Part shown: positions 44,074 through 53,578 of the stretch, in pieces
Numbering within the stretch: position 1 is the first letter of the stretch
How the letters are laid out: each line of letters starts with the position of its first letter
Assembly: GCF_000817735.3 (NCBI RefSeq)
Contig: NZ_JTJC03000002.1
Location: 318,242-382,241, forward strand
DNA length: 64,000 bases
Source: Scytonema millei VB511283
Lineage (GTDB): Bacteria; Cyanobacteriota; Cyanobacteriia; Cyanobacteriales; Chroococcidiopsidaceae
Direction: 5' to 3'
Notes under the pieces: generated by a model
Told to the model about the DNA's origin: nothing
Seen by the model: only the letters and a program-made list of their open reading frames with translations
The model's database searches: none
Position numbers and translations under genes: made by a program

Positions 44074-45849
44074 ATGATAATAATCCTCGCCCGTAAAACC
44101 TTACGCTACCTTCTGCCCTACCGCTTCCTATTTTTAGTGGCGATCGCGCAGGTGATTTTGCTGAATGCTTTAGAATTGCTGAAGCCTTGGCCCCTCAAGC
44201 TAATTATCGACAACGTACAGGTTGGCGGTCAGCCGCTACCGTGGGAATTTTTAAAAGGCTTGTCTCGCGAGCAGCTACTTTTGGCGATCTGTATCGGACT
44301 GGTGCTGATCTATCTACTTTGGGGCAGTCTGTCACTATTACATAACTACACGACTATTAGCATCGGTCAGCGCATGGTCAACGATCTGCGCGGCGACCTC
44401 TACAGCCACTTACAACGCCTTTCTCTAGCTTTTCACAATCGCCAACAAGTAGGAGATTTACTCTACCGCATCGCTACCGATACCTATGCAATTCAAAGCT
44501 TGACGATGAACACCGCGATCCCCATCCTCTCAGCAGTGGTGTTTTTGGTGGGGATGTTTGTCATCATGGTGCAGCTCGATCCGTTACTAACTTTCTTAGC
44601 GCTGAGCGTTTGTCCGGCTTTGTTTATCACGCTGTCGCTGTTAAATCGCCCGATCAACAAAGCAGCAACTCAATCTCACCAGCAAGAGAGCGTGGTTTAT
44701 TCGCTCGTGCAGCGGAATATCTCTGCCATGCGGATCATCCAGGCGTTTACCAAAGAAGATGAAGAACACAACAAGTTCATGGCGGCGAGTCGGGAGAGCT
44801 TAGCGGCACGATTGCGGCTTTACAATCTCCAAAGTCTCTACTCTGGGGTAGTCAGTTTAGTTAGCGCCGTGGGTACTGCCTTAGTCGTGTGGGTTGCTGC
44901 CAATCAAGTATTGGCTGGTGAATTGACGGTGGGCGAGTTGGTGTTGTTTACCTCTTACCTTGCCTCACTTTACGACCCAATTAATAGTATCAGTCAAACC
45001 TACGGAATGACTCAGTGGGCGCAGGTGGGCGTGATGCGAGTCTTTGAAATTTTGGATATCGAGCGAGATCTGCCAGAGGGAACTAAAACATTCCCTAGAG
45101 TTGGAGCTAAGGGGGAAATTGTTTGGGATAGTGTCAGTTTCGATTATCTGCCCAACCAGCCGACGTTGAAACACATTAATTTGCGCGTGCGAGCGGGGGA
45201 GAAAGTGGCAATTGTCGGTCCCACGGGAGCGGGAAAATCAACTTTAGTTAGTCTATTACCTCGCTTTTACGATCCGCAAGTCGGTCGAGTCACGATTGAT
45301 GGAGTTGACGTACGAGAGTTTCAACTGAAGTCCTTGCGCCGTCAGATTGGCATGGTGCTGCAACCGCCGATCGTTTTTCCCCTTAGCTTTCGGGAGAATA
45401 TCGCCTACGGTCGCCCCGATGCCGCGCTGTCAGAGGTTGTGTCTGCTGCCCGTCTTGCCCGAATTCACGATTTAATTGTCAGTACGCCCGAAGGATACGA
45501 CACGGTCGTAGGGGAGAGGGGAGCGACTCTTTCAGAAGGGGAAAGACAACGCTTGACGATCGCCCGGGCAATTTTACTAGACGCACCGATTTTAATCTTG
45601 GACGAACCCACCTCCTCAGTGGATGCCGAAACTGAAGCGCTGATTATGGAAGGATTAGACCGACTTACCGTCGGACGGACGACCTTAATTATTGCTCACC
45701 GACTCTCAACCGTGCGTCAGGCTGATTCGATTGTCGTGTTACGAGCTGGGCAGATTGTCGAACAAGGTACATTTGCCGAATTGATGAGTCAAAAGAGTGC
45801 ATTTGCGGCGCTCTACCGTACCCAGTTCAGTTTACAGGGGGAGAAATAA
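44074..45849 (+). CDS. ABC exporter, fused permease and ATPase
   Basis: A 591-residue half transporter. Six N-terminal membrane helices (from MIIILARKTLRYLLPYRFLFLVAIAQVILL) are followed by an ATPase with GPTGAGKST (Walker A), MVLQPPIVFPLSFRENIAYG (Q loop), LSEGERQR (signature) and ILILDEPTSSVD (Walker B), AHRLSTVRQAD (H loop). The frame is open from 43969 over repeats, but the ATG at 44074 starts the domain. It likely exports a lipid-linked sugar or polymer made by its neighbours; three bases separate it from the next gene. Confidence 0.94.
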   Translation: MIIILARKTLRYLLPYRFLFLVAIAQVILLNALELLKPWPLKLIIDNVQVGGQPLPWEFLKGLSREQLLLAICIGLVLIYLLWGSLSLLHNYTTISIGQRMVNDLRGDLYSHLQRLSLAFHNRQQVGDLLYRIATDTYAIQSLTMNTAIPILSAVVFLVGMFVIMVQLDPLLTFLALSVCPALFITLSLLNRPINKAATQSHQQESVVYSLVQRNISAMRIIQAFTKEDEEHNKFMAASRESLAARLRLYNLQSLYSGVVSLVSAVGTALVVWVAANQVLAGELTVGELVLFTSYLASLYDPINSISQTYGMTQWAQVGVMRVFEILDIERDLPEGTKTFPRVGAKGEIVWDSVSFDYLPNQPTLKHINLRVRAGEKVAIVGPTGAGKSTLVSLLPRFYDPQVGRVTIDGVDVREFQLKSLRRQIGMVLQPPIVFPLSFRENIAYGRPDAALSEVVSAARLARIHDLIVSTPEGYDTVVGERGATLSEGERQRLTIARAILLDAPILILDEPTSSVDAETEALIMEGLDRLTVGRTTLIIAHRLSTVRQADSIVVLRAGQIVEQGTFAELMSQKSAFAALYRTQFSLQGEK

Positions 45850-45851
45850 AT

Positions 45852-47144
45852 ATGTCGCTGCGGATTGCGATCGCTGGTTTAGCTGGGACATATCCCTTCG
45901 GGGGCATGTTTTGGCATTACTTACAATACTTACTCGGATTGCAACGGCTCGGTCACGATGTCCTATATATAGAAGATACGGGTAAATGGTGTTACGACCC
46001 AGTTGCAAAAACATTTGTTGAGGATGGGTCGAAAAACGCTGCCTTTTTAGCGCGAGAACTAGCCATTTTAGATGAGAGTTTGAGCGATCGCTGGTTTTTT
46101 CGCGACGTAACTGGTAAGACCTACGGTCGTCCTTGGCACGATGTTGTCGAGTTCTGCCGCAGTGCCGACCTGTTACTCCACATTTCTGCTGGGCATTGGA
46201 TGCGCGAAGAAAATTTTACCAATGCCAAAGTCATCTTAATCGATACCGATCCCTTATATACCCAAGCTGGACTGCTGACTGGTTCCCCTACGGAAGTCGC
46301 AGCCCGCGTTGCTTGGTGGCAGGAACATCACGACGTTTTCTTCAGCTTTGGCGAAAATATTGGCGCTGCTGATTGTCAAGTTCCCTGCGAATCATTTGAC
46401 TGGATACCCACACGCCAACCCATCGTATTAGATTGCTTCGACCGAGCAACCGTACCAGTCACAGAGCGGCGACCCGTGTTGACAACCGTTGCATCGTGGG
46501 AACCGAAAGAAAAGGGTCCGGTAGTCAACAGCGTTGCTTATACCGGAAAAAGTAGCGAATTCGAGCGCTACATGGATTTACCATCTCACAGTCCGCTACC
46601 ACTCGAATTAGCTTTGAGCGGTTCCGCCCCGGTCGAGAGGCTGCAAGAATCCGGTTGGATCGTGCGTGATGGCTACGAAGTTTCCCACAACCCTTGGGTC
46701 TACCGAGATTATCTCGCTCATTCCTTTGGCGAGTGGAGTATTGCCAAGAACGCTTACGTTGCCAGTCAAAGCGGCTGGTTTTCTTGTCGTACAGCCAGCT
46801 ACCTCGCCCTTGGCGTACCAGTCATTTTACAAGATACAGGATTTAGCAAAACCATTCCCACTGGAGAAGGGTTATTAACATTTACAACCACAGCTCAAGC
46901 AGCAGCGGCAATTGAGCAATTAAAAACCAACCCGCAGCGACACGCCAAAGCCGCCAGAGAAATCGCCCAAGAGTATTTTGACTCGGATAAGGTGCTGACA
47001 AATTTGCTCGAAAAAGCAGGGAATCGGGAGTCGGTAGGGGCGGGTTTGGAAACCCGCCCGTACGGGAGTCGGGGAGAGCTGGGGGAGCTGAGGGAGCTGA
47101 GGGAGCTGGGGGAGCAATTCCAGCCACCAGCCACTAGTCACTGA
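45852..47144 (+). CDS. glycosyltransferase-like protein, family pair member 1
   Basis: A 430-residue protein with a GT-B-like layout: LRIAIAGLAGTYPFGGMFWHYLQYLLGLQRLGHDVLYIEDTG at the start, DYLAHSFGEWSIAKNAYVAS and YLALGVPVILQDTGFSKTIPTGEGLL at the C-terminus, which is a nucleotide-sugar acceptor-type loop. It is paralogous to the 48374-49660 protein. Its last 45 residues (after KAGN) come from repeats, including a GGGCGGGTTTGG hairpin (47038-47059) in frame. Substrate unknown. Confidence 0.82.
   Translation: MSLRIAIAGLAGTYPFGGMFWHYLQYLLGLQRLGHDVLYIEDTGKWCYDPVAKTFVEDGSKNAAFLARELAILDESLSDRWFFRDVTGKTYGRPWHDVVEFCRSADLLLHISAGHWMREENFTNAKVILIDTDPLYTQAGLLTGSPTEVAARVAWWQEHHDVFFSFGENIGAADCQVPCESFDWIPTRQPIVLDCFDRATVPVTERRPVLTTVASWEPKEKGPVVNSVAYTGKSSEFERYMDLPSHSPLPLELALSGSAPVERLQESGWIVRDGYEVSHNPWVYRDYLAHSFGEWSIAKNAYVASQSGWFSCRTASYLALGVPVILQDTGFSKTIPTGEGLLTFTTTAQAAAAIEQLKTNPQRHAKAAREIAQEYFDSDKVLTNLLEKAGNRESVGAGLETRPYGSRGELGELRELRELGEQFQPPATSH
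47038..47059. repeat. GGGCGGGTTT-GG-AAACCCGCCC hairpin inside a gene
   Basis: Ten-base perfect arms around GG, inside the 3' end of the 45852 gene, followed by GTACGGG and then GGGAGCTGAGG units to about 47120. It is the same repeat family as 39390-39443. Confidence 0.85.
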
Positions 47145-47177
47145 TAACTGATAACTGTCAATCAACAACGCAATGTA

Positions 47178-48377
47178 ATGACCAAAGTTACCGTAGCACT
47201 AACCACATACAATCGATCGCAGTTACTCAAACTCAGTTTGGCAAGTGTCTTAGCTCAAGACTATCCAGACTTTGGGGTGATGGTTCTCGATAATGCTTCG
47301 ACAGACGATACTGAAGCAGTCGTGCGATCGCTTGCCGAAGGCGACGATCGCGTCACTTATATTCGTAATGAAACGAATATTGGCGGTTTAGGTAACTGGA
47401 ACCTAGCTATTGAATTAAATACTAGTCCTTATTTAACAATTTTGAGCGATGACGATTTGATGCTACCGGGGTTGATCGGCGCATCTGCCCGAGTCTTAGA
47501 CGAGCATCCGCAAGTGGGGTTTTCATTTGCAATGGTGAGACTGATCGATGCTGATGGTAACTCCCTAGACTTGCAGCACACGGGAAACATTTCTGGTGGT
47601 TTGGTCAAGGGTCTCGATTTTCTCGAACAGACGATTTCCTGGCAGGGTTGTCCGGTTTATACTTCTAGTTTATTTTTCCGCGCTTCAGCGCTGGCAGTCG
47701 TAGGACAGTTTGATAGTCCCCATTCCAAGCATACATTTGACTTGACGACGATCTATCGGCTGGCTGCCAAGTTCGACATCTTCTTTTTAGCCCGAGAACT
47801 CGCTCAAGTCCGCCTGCACCCAGGACAAATTACCGAAACAGACTGGCGCTTCGATCGCAACGGACCTATTGGTGTCATTGCTGAAATTATCGATGCGGTA
47901 GCTTATCTTTTACAAAGCGATCGCGCTAGGGACGAGAACTATCGCCAATGGCTTGCCGAGCGCTTCCTCGCCCTGCACGCACGTCAAAGCGAATACACGC
48001 AAATGGCTCTACCCCACATGCAACAAACTTGGGAAGAACGATTGCAATTAGCTACCCAGGAAATTGCTCGGTTAATCCCCCCAGAAGAAGCCTACATGCT
48101 TGTTGATGACGGTCAGTGGCAAGGGGAAGCGATCGCCTCTACACCAGCTATTCCTTTCCTTGAAAAAGACGGGCAGTACTGGGGCGCGCCACCAGATGAC
48201 GCAACGGCAATTCAAGAACTGGAACGGTGGCAAAGCAAAGGGGTGCAGTTTATCGTTTTTGGCTGGTCGGCGTTTTGGTGGTTCGATTACTATTCTGGAC
48301 TGGAACGTTACTTGCGCTCCCATTGCCACTGTGTATTGAAAAATACTCGCCTTGTTGTATATAGCCTTCAACCATGA
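47178..48377 (+). CDS. GT2 family glycosyltransferase
   Basis: A 399-residue soluble GT2 enzyme. The nucleotide-sugar site is VTVALTTYNRSQLLKLSLASVLAQDYPDFGVMVLDNASTDDTE, the metal site is SDDDLM (residues about 92-97), and the acceptor loop is WQGCPVYTSSLFF. The C-terminal 150 residues form an extra domain. It overlaps the next gene by four bases (ATGA), so the two are one transcription unit. It probably adds a sugar to the polymer of this cluster. Confidence 0.9.
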   Translation: MTKVTVALTTYNRSQLLKLSLASVLAQDYPDFGVMVLDNASTDDTEAVVRSLAEGDDRVTYIRNETNIGGLGNWNLAIELNTSPYLTILSDDDLMLPGLIGASARVLDEHPQVGFSFAMVRLIDADGNSLDLQHTGNISGGLVKGLDFLEQTISWQGCPVYTSSLFFRASALAVVGQFDSPHSKHTFDLTTIYRLAAKFDIFFLARELAQVRLHPGQITETDWRFDRNGPIGVIAEIIDAVAYLLQSDRARDENYRQWLAERFLALHARQSEYTQMALPHMQQTWEERLQLATQEIARLIPPEEAYMLVDDGQWQGEAIASTPAIPFLEKDGQYWGAPPDDATAIQELERWQSKGVQFIVFGWSAFWWFDYYSGLERYLRSHCHCVLKNTRLVVYSLQP

Positions 48378-49660
48378 TGCAAAAGTCAAAAGTCAAAAGT
48401 CAAAAGTCAAAAGTCAACATTCCCCGATTCCCAACTCCCGATCGCGCAAGTTGCTTACGAATCGTCGTCCTCGGCTACATCGTGCGCGGTCCTTTGGGTG
48501 GGATGACTTGGCATCCTTTGCAATACCTGATGGGTTTGGCAAACTTAGGTCACGATGTTTATTTCATCGAAGATAGCGATGATTATCCCTCTTGCTACGA
48601 CCCGACACGCGGCTATATGGATACCGATCCTACCTACGGTTTGAAATATGCTGCGAGTATCTTCGAGCGAGTTGGCTTGGGCGATCGCTGGGCGTATTAC
48701 GATGCCCACACGAGTTCGTGGTTGGGAGGTTGTGCTGACCGGATTGAGGAAATTTGCACTACTGCCGAGTTGTTACTCAATTTAGATGGAGTCAACCCGC
48801 TACGCCCTTGGCTGCTGCAAATTCCTAACCGTGCGTTAGTTGAGGGGGATTCAGTCTTTACTCAAATTCGCCACCTCACCGATGCTTATGCTTACGAACA
48901 AGCGCGACAGCATACAACTTTCTTTTCTTGTGCCGAAAATATCGGTCAGAGCAAATGTACTATCCCCGATGATGGTTTTCCCTGGCAACCCACGCGCCAA
49001 CCGATCGTTCTCGATGCCTGGTCGGTGACACCTTTACCTGATGCCTCAGCCAAATTTACGACAGTCATGCAATGGGAAAGTTACCCAGCGCGAGAATATA
49101 AAGGTATCCGCTATGGCTTAAAAGCGGATGCTTTTCCCCCTTACATAGATTTACCAAAGCGGGTAGGATCGATCCTGGAGCTAGCAGTGAGTGGAGGTAA
49201 TACACCCACCGAGCTACTAGCAACTAAAGGCTGGAGAGTACGAGAGCCGCCCACGCAAACACCCTGGACTTATCAGGAATACATTCAGCAATCGAAGGCA
49301 GAGTTTAGTATAACCAAGGATGCTTTTGCCGTGACTTATAGTGGTGTTTTTAGCGAACGCAGCGCTTGCTATCTCGCTAGCGGTCGTCCCGTGGTGATTC
49401 AAGACACGGGTTTTTCCAATTGGTTACCTACTGGTGCAGGCGCGATCGCATTTAGTAACCTAGAGGAGGCGATCGCGGGGATTGAAGCAATTAATAGCCG
49501 CTACGAATTCCACTGCCAAGCAGCAAGAGCGATCGCTCAAGAATATTTCGATGCCCGTCACGTCCTACCACCTTTACTTGAAGCCGCCATGAAAGGAGGA
49601 GTGAGGAGCGAGGAGCGAGGAGTAAGGGGAAAGAGAGCTGAGGGAGAGTTGCCCAGCTGA
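48374..49660 (+). CDS. glycosyltransferase-like protein, family pair member 2
   Basis: A 428-residue paralogue of 45852-47144: RIVVLGYIVRGPLGGMTWHPLQYLMGLANLGHDVYFIEDSDDYPSCYDP matches that protein's opening, and YLASGRPVVIQDTGFSNWLPTGAGAIAF matches its end. Both the first 28 residues (QKSKVKSQKSKVN...) and the last 24 (GGVRSEERGVRGK...) are coded by AAAAGTC and GAGGAGCGA repeats. The start ATG overlaps the previous stop. Substrate unknown. Confidence 0.82.
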   Translation: MMQKSKVKSQKSKVNIPRFPTPDRASCLRIVVLGYIVRGPLGGMTWHPLQYLMGLANLGHDVYFIEDSDDYPSCYDPTRGYMDTDPTYGLKYAASIFERVGLGDRWAYYDAHTSSWLGGCADRIEEICTTAELLLNLDGVNPLRPWLLQIPNRALVEGDSVFTQIRHLTDAYAYEQARQHTTFFSCAENIGQSKCTIPDDGFPWQPTRQPIVLDAWSVTPLPDASAKFTTVMQWESYPAREYKGIRYGLKADAFPPYIDLPKRVGSILELAVSGGNTPTELLATKGWRVREPPTQTPWTYQEYIQQSKAEFSITKDAFAVTYSGVFSERSACYLASGRPVVIQDTGFSNWLPTGAGAIAFSNLEEAIAGIEAINSRYEFHCQAARAIAQEYFDARHVLPPLLEAAMKGGVRSEERGVRGKRAEGELPS

Positions 49661-49752
49661 GGGAGAGAATTGACTCACCACTCACTACACCCTACACCCT
49701 ACACCCCATTCTTCACTGATAACTGATAACTGATAACTGATAACTGGTCAAT
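49600..49752. repeat. GAGGAGCGAG, CTACACC and AACTGAT repeats
   Basis: Repeats entering the end of the 48374 gene, then CCCTACA units and four to five AACTGAT units up to the next start. Confidence 0.88.
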
Positions 49753-49753
49753 C

Positions 49754-51001
49754 GTGAGCAGAAAACAGGGAAAGCACAAATTTCGTTCTGGTATGCAATG
49801 GCTAGCTTGGTCGGCGACTCTAGCCGGAATTTGCTTAGCTAGCGGGCTGGGTTACTTCCTAGTTTTCAATTCCACTGCCGAACCAGTGATGGTACAAATG
49901 GTAGCCGTAGAAACAGGAACCGTAGAAAATACAATTGATGAAAGCGGTACTGTAGAACTTCAGGGACAACGAACGATCAAGTCGCCTACTGAAGGTGCTG
50001 TCGATCGCGTCTTAGTACAGCCGGGAAATCAAGTGAAAGCCGATCAGGTACTCGTCATTCTCCGCTATCCCGAGCGCCAAACCGCTTTAGCTAACCAGCA
50101 ATTGAAAATACTAGAGGCGCAAGCTACTTTGGTACGCAATCGTCAAAAAATCTTGGAGGCTCAGGAACAGTTAATTGCTGATGAAAAAATTCGTAAAAAA
50201 CTAGACGCTTTGGCACAGGAAGGAGCCGTAGCGCAACAACAAGTCCAAGAGCTAGAGGATAAAGTGCGGCAAAATGAAGCTGACATCCGCAACGCTCAAT
50301 TAGAGGCTCAGAATGCGACAATCCAACTTCAGATCGAGCAACTTCAGCGTCAAAGCATTCAGCAAAAACTCCAAGATACATTAGTGCGATCGCCTTTAGA
50401 TGGAACAGTTTTGGGAGTCAGCGTCAAAAATGGTGATGGAGTTGAATTGCGTACCGATCTACTGACAGTTGGCGATCCGGCACAAGTGAAAATCAAACTT
50501 TTGCTTTCTCCCCTGAACGCCGCCCAAGTCAGAGTCAATCAAGTGGTTCGCGTCAGCGCGATCGCTCCTAACGCCAAAACGTTTACTGGTAAAATTCAAA
50601 GCGTATATCCCCAGGCAGTGACTCCCGAAGAAAGTCAAAAACAAAGCGGTCGTAGTGGTAGTAGCGAGCGATCGAATCAACCTAGAGTACCCGCAACTGT
50701 CAAACTCGACACCCCAACGCGATCGCTCATTCCTGGCAGCGGCGTAAACGTTGAGATCGTACTAGAGCAGCGGCGCAATGTCCTAGTCTTGAATTCAGAA
50801 GTGATTCAACGCACCGAACAGCGTCCTTTTGTTTGGGTAAAAGATAGTCAAAACAAAGCTCAGAAACGATATCTTAAATTAGGTTTAGAAGGATTACTCA
50901 CCGCCGAAATTGCTGCTGGACTGAACTTTGGCGAAAAAGTCATTTTACCCCCTGCCGAAACCACCCTAACCCCAGGAACGCCAGTTATCAGTGGTCAGTG
51001 A
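49754..51001 (+). CDS. HlyD/MacA-type periplasmic adaptor
   Basis: A 415-residue membrane-fusion protein starting at GTG. A single N-terminal membrane helix (WLAWSATLAGICLASGLGYFLVF) is followed by a lipoyl-like barrel half (VLVQPGNQVKADQVLVIL), long coiled coil (about residues 110-205; NRQKILEAQEQLI..., IQLQIEQLQRQSIQQKLQ) and a beta barrel (SPLDGTVLGVSVKNGDGV). It links an inner-membrane transporter to an outer-membrane channel. It precedes a MacB-type permease. Confidence 0.92.
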   Translation: MSRKQGKHKFRSGMQWLAWSATLAGICLASGLGYFLVFNSTAEPVMVQMVAVETGTVENTIDESGTVELQGQRTIKSPTEGAVDRVLVQPGNQVKADQVLVILRYPERQTALANQQLKILEAQATLVRNRQKILEAQEQLIADEKIRKKLDALAQEGAVAQQQVQELEDKVRQNEADIRNAQLEAQNATIQLQIEQLQRQSIQQKLQDTLVRSPLDGTVLGVSVKNGDGVELRTDLLTVGDPAQVKIKLLLSPLNAAQVRVNQVVRVSAIAPNAKTFTGKIQSVYPQAVTPEESQKQSGRSGSSERSNQPRVPATVKLDTPTRSLIPGSGVNVEIVLEQRRNVLVLNSEVIQRTEQRPFVWVKDSQNKAQKRYLKLGLEGLLTAEIAAGLNFGEKVILPPAETTLTPGTPVISGQ

Positions 51002-51002
51002 A

Positions 51003-51085
51003 CAGTTATCAGTGGTCAGTGACCGGTTATCAGTTGTCAGTTATCAGTTAATTCTCACTTACGAATTACGAATTACGAATTACGA
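51003..51085. repeat. AGTTATC/AGTGGTC and TACGAAT repeats
   Basis: Heptamers AACAGTT, GTGGTCA, TTATCAG and three TTACGAA units in the gap before the permease. Confidence 0.88.
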
Positions 51086-51093
51086 CTTATCCA

Positions 51094-52278
51094 ATGAGCC
51101 TTTCACCCATCGAACTACTAGTCCTCACCTTTTACTCTTTGCGTAGTAATCCCCTGCGTTCTGCTTTGACGGCGTTAGGCGTATTTATGGGTGTGGCAGC
51201 AGTTAGCGCTACGCTTCAAGTTGGCAGCATCAGCCGGATTGTGATTGCCCAGAGATTAGCAGAAAGAGACGCGCCTCAGATTATGGTAGGGCTAAATTGG
51301 CAAGCAGGCAGCGACTTGAGCGCTCAAATGAGCCTAGCAGATTTGGAATTTTTCCGCCAACGGCTCTCTGGCTTACGGGCAAGTAGCGGCGCAGCTTGGG
51401 TAGGCTCGGCTGAAACTATATTTCAAACTGAAGAAGCTAGTCCTCAGATGATGGCAGTGACCCCAGATTTTTTACTCACCTTGGGTAGACCGTTGGAAGC
51501 AGGACGGTTCTTTACTGCTGCTGATTTCGCCAACTATCGACCTGTGGTTGCGATCGATCGCTTTCTGGCGGATAAGCTATTCAAAGATGGTCAAGCAGTC
51601 GGACAACGCCTTTATGCTAACAATAGACCCTACGTAGTAGTGGGAGTCGTACCGACTAAAATGCAGGAAAACGCACCACCTGAAGGACAATTGTTAGTAC
51701 CGCTACCAGTTTATAGTTCTCTTACAGGTAGCCGTGCTGTCGATACAATTCAGCTTCGTCCTCGCCGGATTGAAGACCTTGAAGCTTTTGGCAACCAAGT
51801 ACAGCAACTCTTGGCACAACGTTTTCCAGGTAGAAGTTATTGGGCTTGGAACAATGTAGCAGACATCATTCAACAACAAAAAATCATGCAGCTAGCCTCT
51901 CAAGCGTTAACTGTAGTGGGTGCAATTTCCCTCCTCGTAGGAGGTGTGGGTATTGCCAATATTACGATCGCTTCAGTGATAGAACGCACGCCAGAAATCG
52001 GTTTGCGTCGGGCTTTGGGAGCAACTCAGCAAGATATTATGGCGCAATTTATTTTAGAAGTTGCGCTTTTAAGTTTAATCGGCGGGACGATCGCCATAGG
52101 GACGGTGCATGGGATTGCTGTTGCTGTCTCCGATACATTTGGCTTGCCCTACCAATTTGAACCCAGTACGGCAAGTCTAGCGCTAGCTTCAGCTTTACTA
52201 GTCGGTATGGGTGCTGGTTTTATTCCCGCTCTCCGTGCCAGCCAACTCGATCCAGTCAAAGCTTTGCGATCGGAATAA
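51094..52278 (+). CDS. MacB-type ABC permease (no ATPase domain)
   Basis: A 394-residue FtsX/MacB permease: N-terminal membrane helix (SALTALGVFMGVAAVSA), a MacB periplasmic core (about residues 50-260, with QVGSISRIVIAQ and GRFFTAADFANYRPVVAID), then three helices ending SALLVGMGAGFIPALRASQLDPVKALRSE. The usual EIGLRRALGATQQDI coupling segment contacts the ATPase. The adjoining HlyD protein is its adaptor, but no matching ATPase lies nearby, so it must use one from elsewhere. Confidence 0.93.
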   Translation: MSLSPIELLVLTFYSLRSNPLRSALTALGVFMGVAAVSATLQVGSISRIVIAQRLAERDAPQIMVGLNWQAGSDLSAQMSLADLEFFRQRLSGLRASSGAAWVGSAETIFQTEEASPQMMAVTPDFLLTLGRPLEAGRFFTAADFANYRPVVAIDRFLADKLFKDGQAVGQRLYANNRPYVVVGVVPTKMQENAPPEGQLLVPLPVYSSLTGSRAVDTIQLRPRRIEDLEAFGNQVQQLLAQRFPGRSYWAWNNVADIIQQQKIMQLASQALTVVGAISLLVGGVGIANITIASVIERTPEIGLRRALGATQQDIMAQFILEVALLSLIGGTIAIGTVHGIAVAVSDTFGLPYQFEPSTASLALASALLVGMGAGFIPALRASQLDPVKALRSE

Positions 52279-52284
52279 GCATCA

Positions 52285-52366
52285 ACAAAAGTCAAAAGTC
52301 AAAAGTCAAAAGTCAAAATCTTTTTACACCCGACTCCCGACTCCCTGCTCCCTGACAACTGATAAC
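52285..52366. repeat. AAAAGTC and GACTCCC repeats
   Basis: Four AAAAGTC units, then GACTCCC-type units, in the gap between convergent permease and ppk2 genes. Confidence 0.88.
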
Positions 52367-52368
52367 TG

Positions 52369-53304
52369 TCAATCAGGAATAATGATATTTTCTAAATCCT
52401 GCGCTGCTGCTGGATACTGTGGATTCATTGCTTCTAACGTATCGGCGATCGCTCGGGCAATGACTAAGTTTCTATACCACTTCTTATTCGCCGGGACGAC
52501 ATACCAAGGAGCATATTCTGTAGAGCAATAATTAATTGCATCTTCATAAGCTTGTTGGTAATCATCCCATAATTTCCGCTCGTTGACATCGTTAATAGAA
52601 AATTTCCATCGCTTATCTGGATCTTCCAGCCGCTTTTCTAATCTCCGCTTTTGTTCGTCTTTAGAAATATGTAGAAAAAACTTAATAATACTGACATTAT
52701 TCAAAACCAGCATTTGTTCAAATTCATTAATGCTGTGATATCTTTTCTGCCATACTGCTTCCGGGACGAGTTGTTTAACGCGCACGATTAATACATCTTC
52801 GTAGTGAGAACGATTAAAAATATTAATCATTCCTCTTTGCGGTGTCCGCTGATGGTATCGCCACAAAAAATCATGGCTCAATTCTTCTTGGCTGGGATTT
52901 TTAAAAGACCAAACTCGACAACCTTGAGGATTGATCCCCTGAAAAACATGTTTAATTGTGCCGTCTTTACCACCAGTATCCATTGCTTGCAATACAATGA
53001 GCAGACTGCGCTGCTGCTCGGCGTACAGGCGTTCTTGTAACAAACTCAAGCGATCGCGATAATACTCTAATTCCGCTTCTATTTCTTTTTTGCTCTGATA
53101 GCTTTCACAAGTATCTGGGTCGATTTGACTTAATTGAATTGGTTCGTTGGGAGTGACGCGATAGCGGGGATAATCGGGTTTTGGTGGTAACTCATCTGCT
53201 ACAACTGTCTCTGGAGACATAACGCGAGCAACTTTTGCTGTCTCTTTAGCTGTAGTTTTGTCAATATGAGCAGCAGACTTTTTTGCCGATTTTGAGTTTG
53301 CCAT
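52369..53304 (-). CDS. ppk2: polyphosphate kinase 2 family protein
   Basis: A 311-residue PPK2. It transfers phosphate between polyphosphate and nucleotides. Walker A is VLQAMDTGGKDGTIKHVF (residues about 110-127); FNRSHYEDVLIVRV, FFLHISKDEQKRRLEKRLEDPDKRWKFS and WYVVPANKKWYRN are the family's ATP/polyP contacts. The first 45 residues are Lys/Ala-rich and probably disordered. It is cytosolic and separate from the flanking operons. Confidence 0.94.
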   Translation of the reverse strand: MANSKSAKKSAAHIDKTTAKETAKVARVMSPETVVADELPPKPDYPRYRVTPNEPIQLSQIDPDTCESYQSKKEIEAELEYYRDRLSLLQERLYAEQQRSLLIVLQAMDTGGKDGTIKHVFQGINPQGCRVWSFKNPSQEELSHDFLWRYHQRTPQRGMINIFNRSHYEDVLIVRVKQLVPEAVWQKRYHSINEFEQMLVLNNVSIIKFFLHISKDEQKRRLEKRLEDPDKRWKFSINDVNERKLWDDYQQAYEDAINYCSTEYAPWYVVPANKKWYRNLVIARAIADTLEAMNPQYPAAAQDLENIIIPD

Positions 53305-53404
53305 AGTAACACTATCGCCAAGCTTTATCGAACTTATTTTTCGATTTTATGGCAAGAACCACAGCAGTGTTTCTCTCAAAAGATAGACTCATGTGTTTTG
53401 TTTT

Positions 53405-53575
53405 ACAGCAGTGAGGGGTAGTTGGTAGTTAGTTAACAGTTGACAGTTATCAGTGAAGAAAGGGTGTGGGGTGACAGTGACCAGCGACCAGCGACCAGTT
53501 AGTTATTTTATCTCCCTCAGCTCCGCGACTCTCTCTTCTCCCTACTCCCTACTCCCTACTCCCTATTATGATTAA
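53405..53575. repeat. AACAGTT, GACCAGC and CTACTCC repeats
   Basis: Mixed heptamers including four CTACTCC units directly before the next gene, with GGTGTGG satellite-like sequence near 53462. Confidence 0.85.
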
Positions 53576-53578
53576 CGA

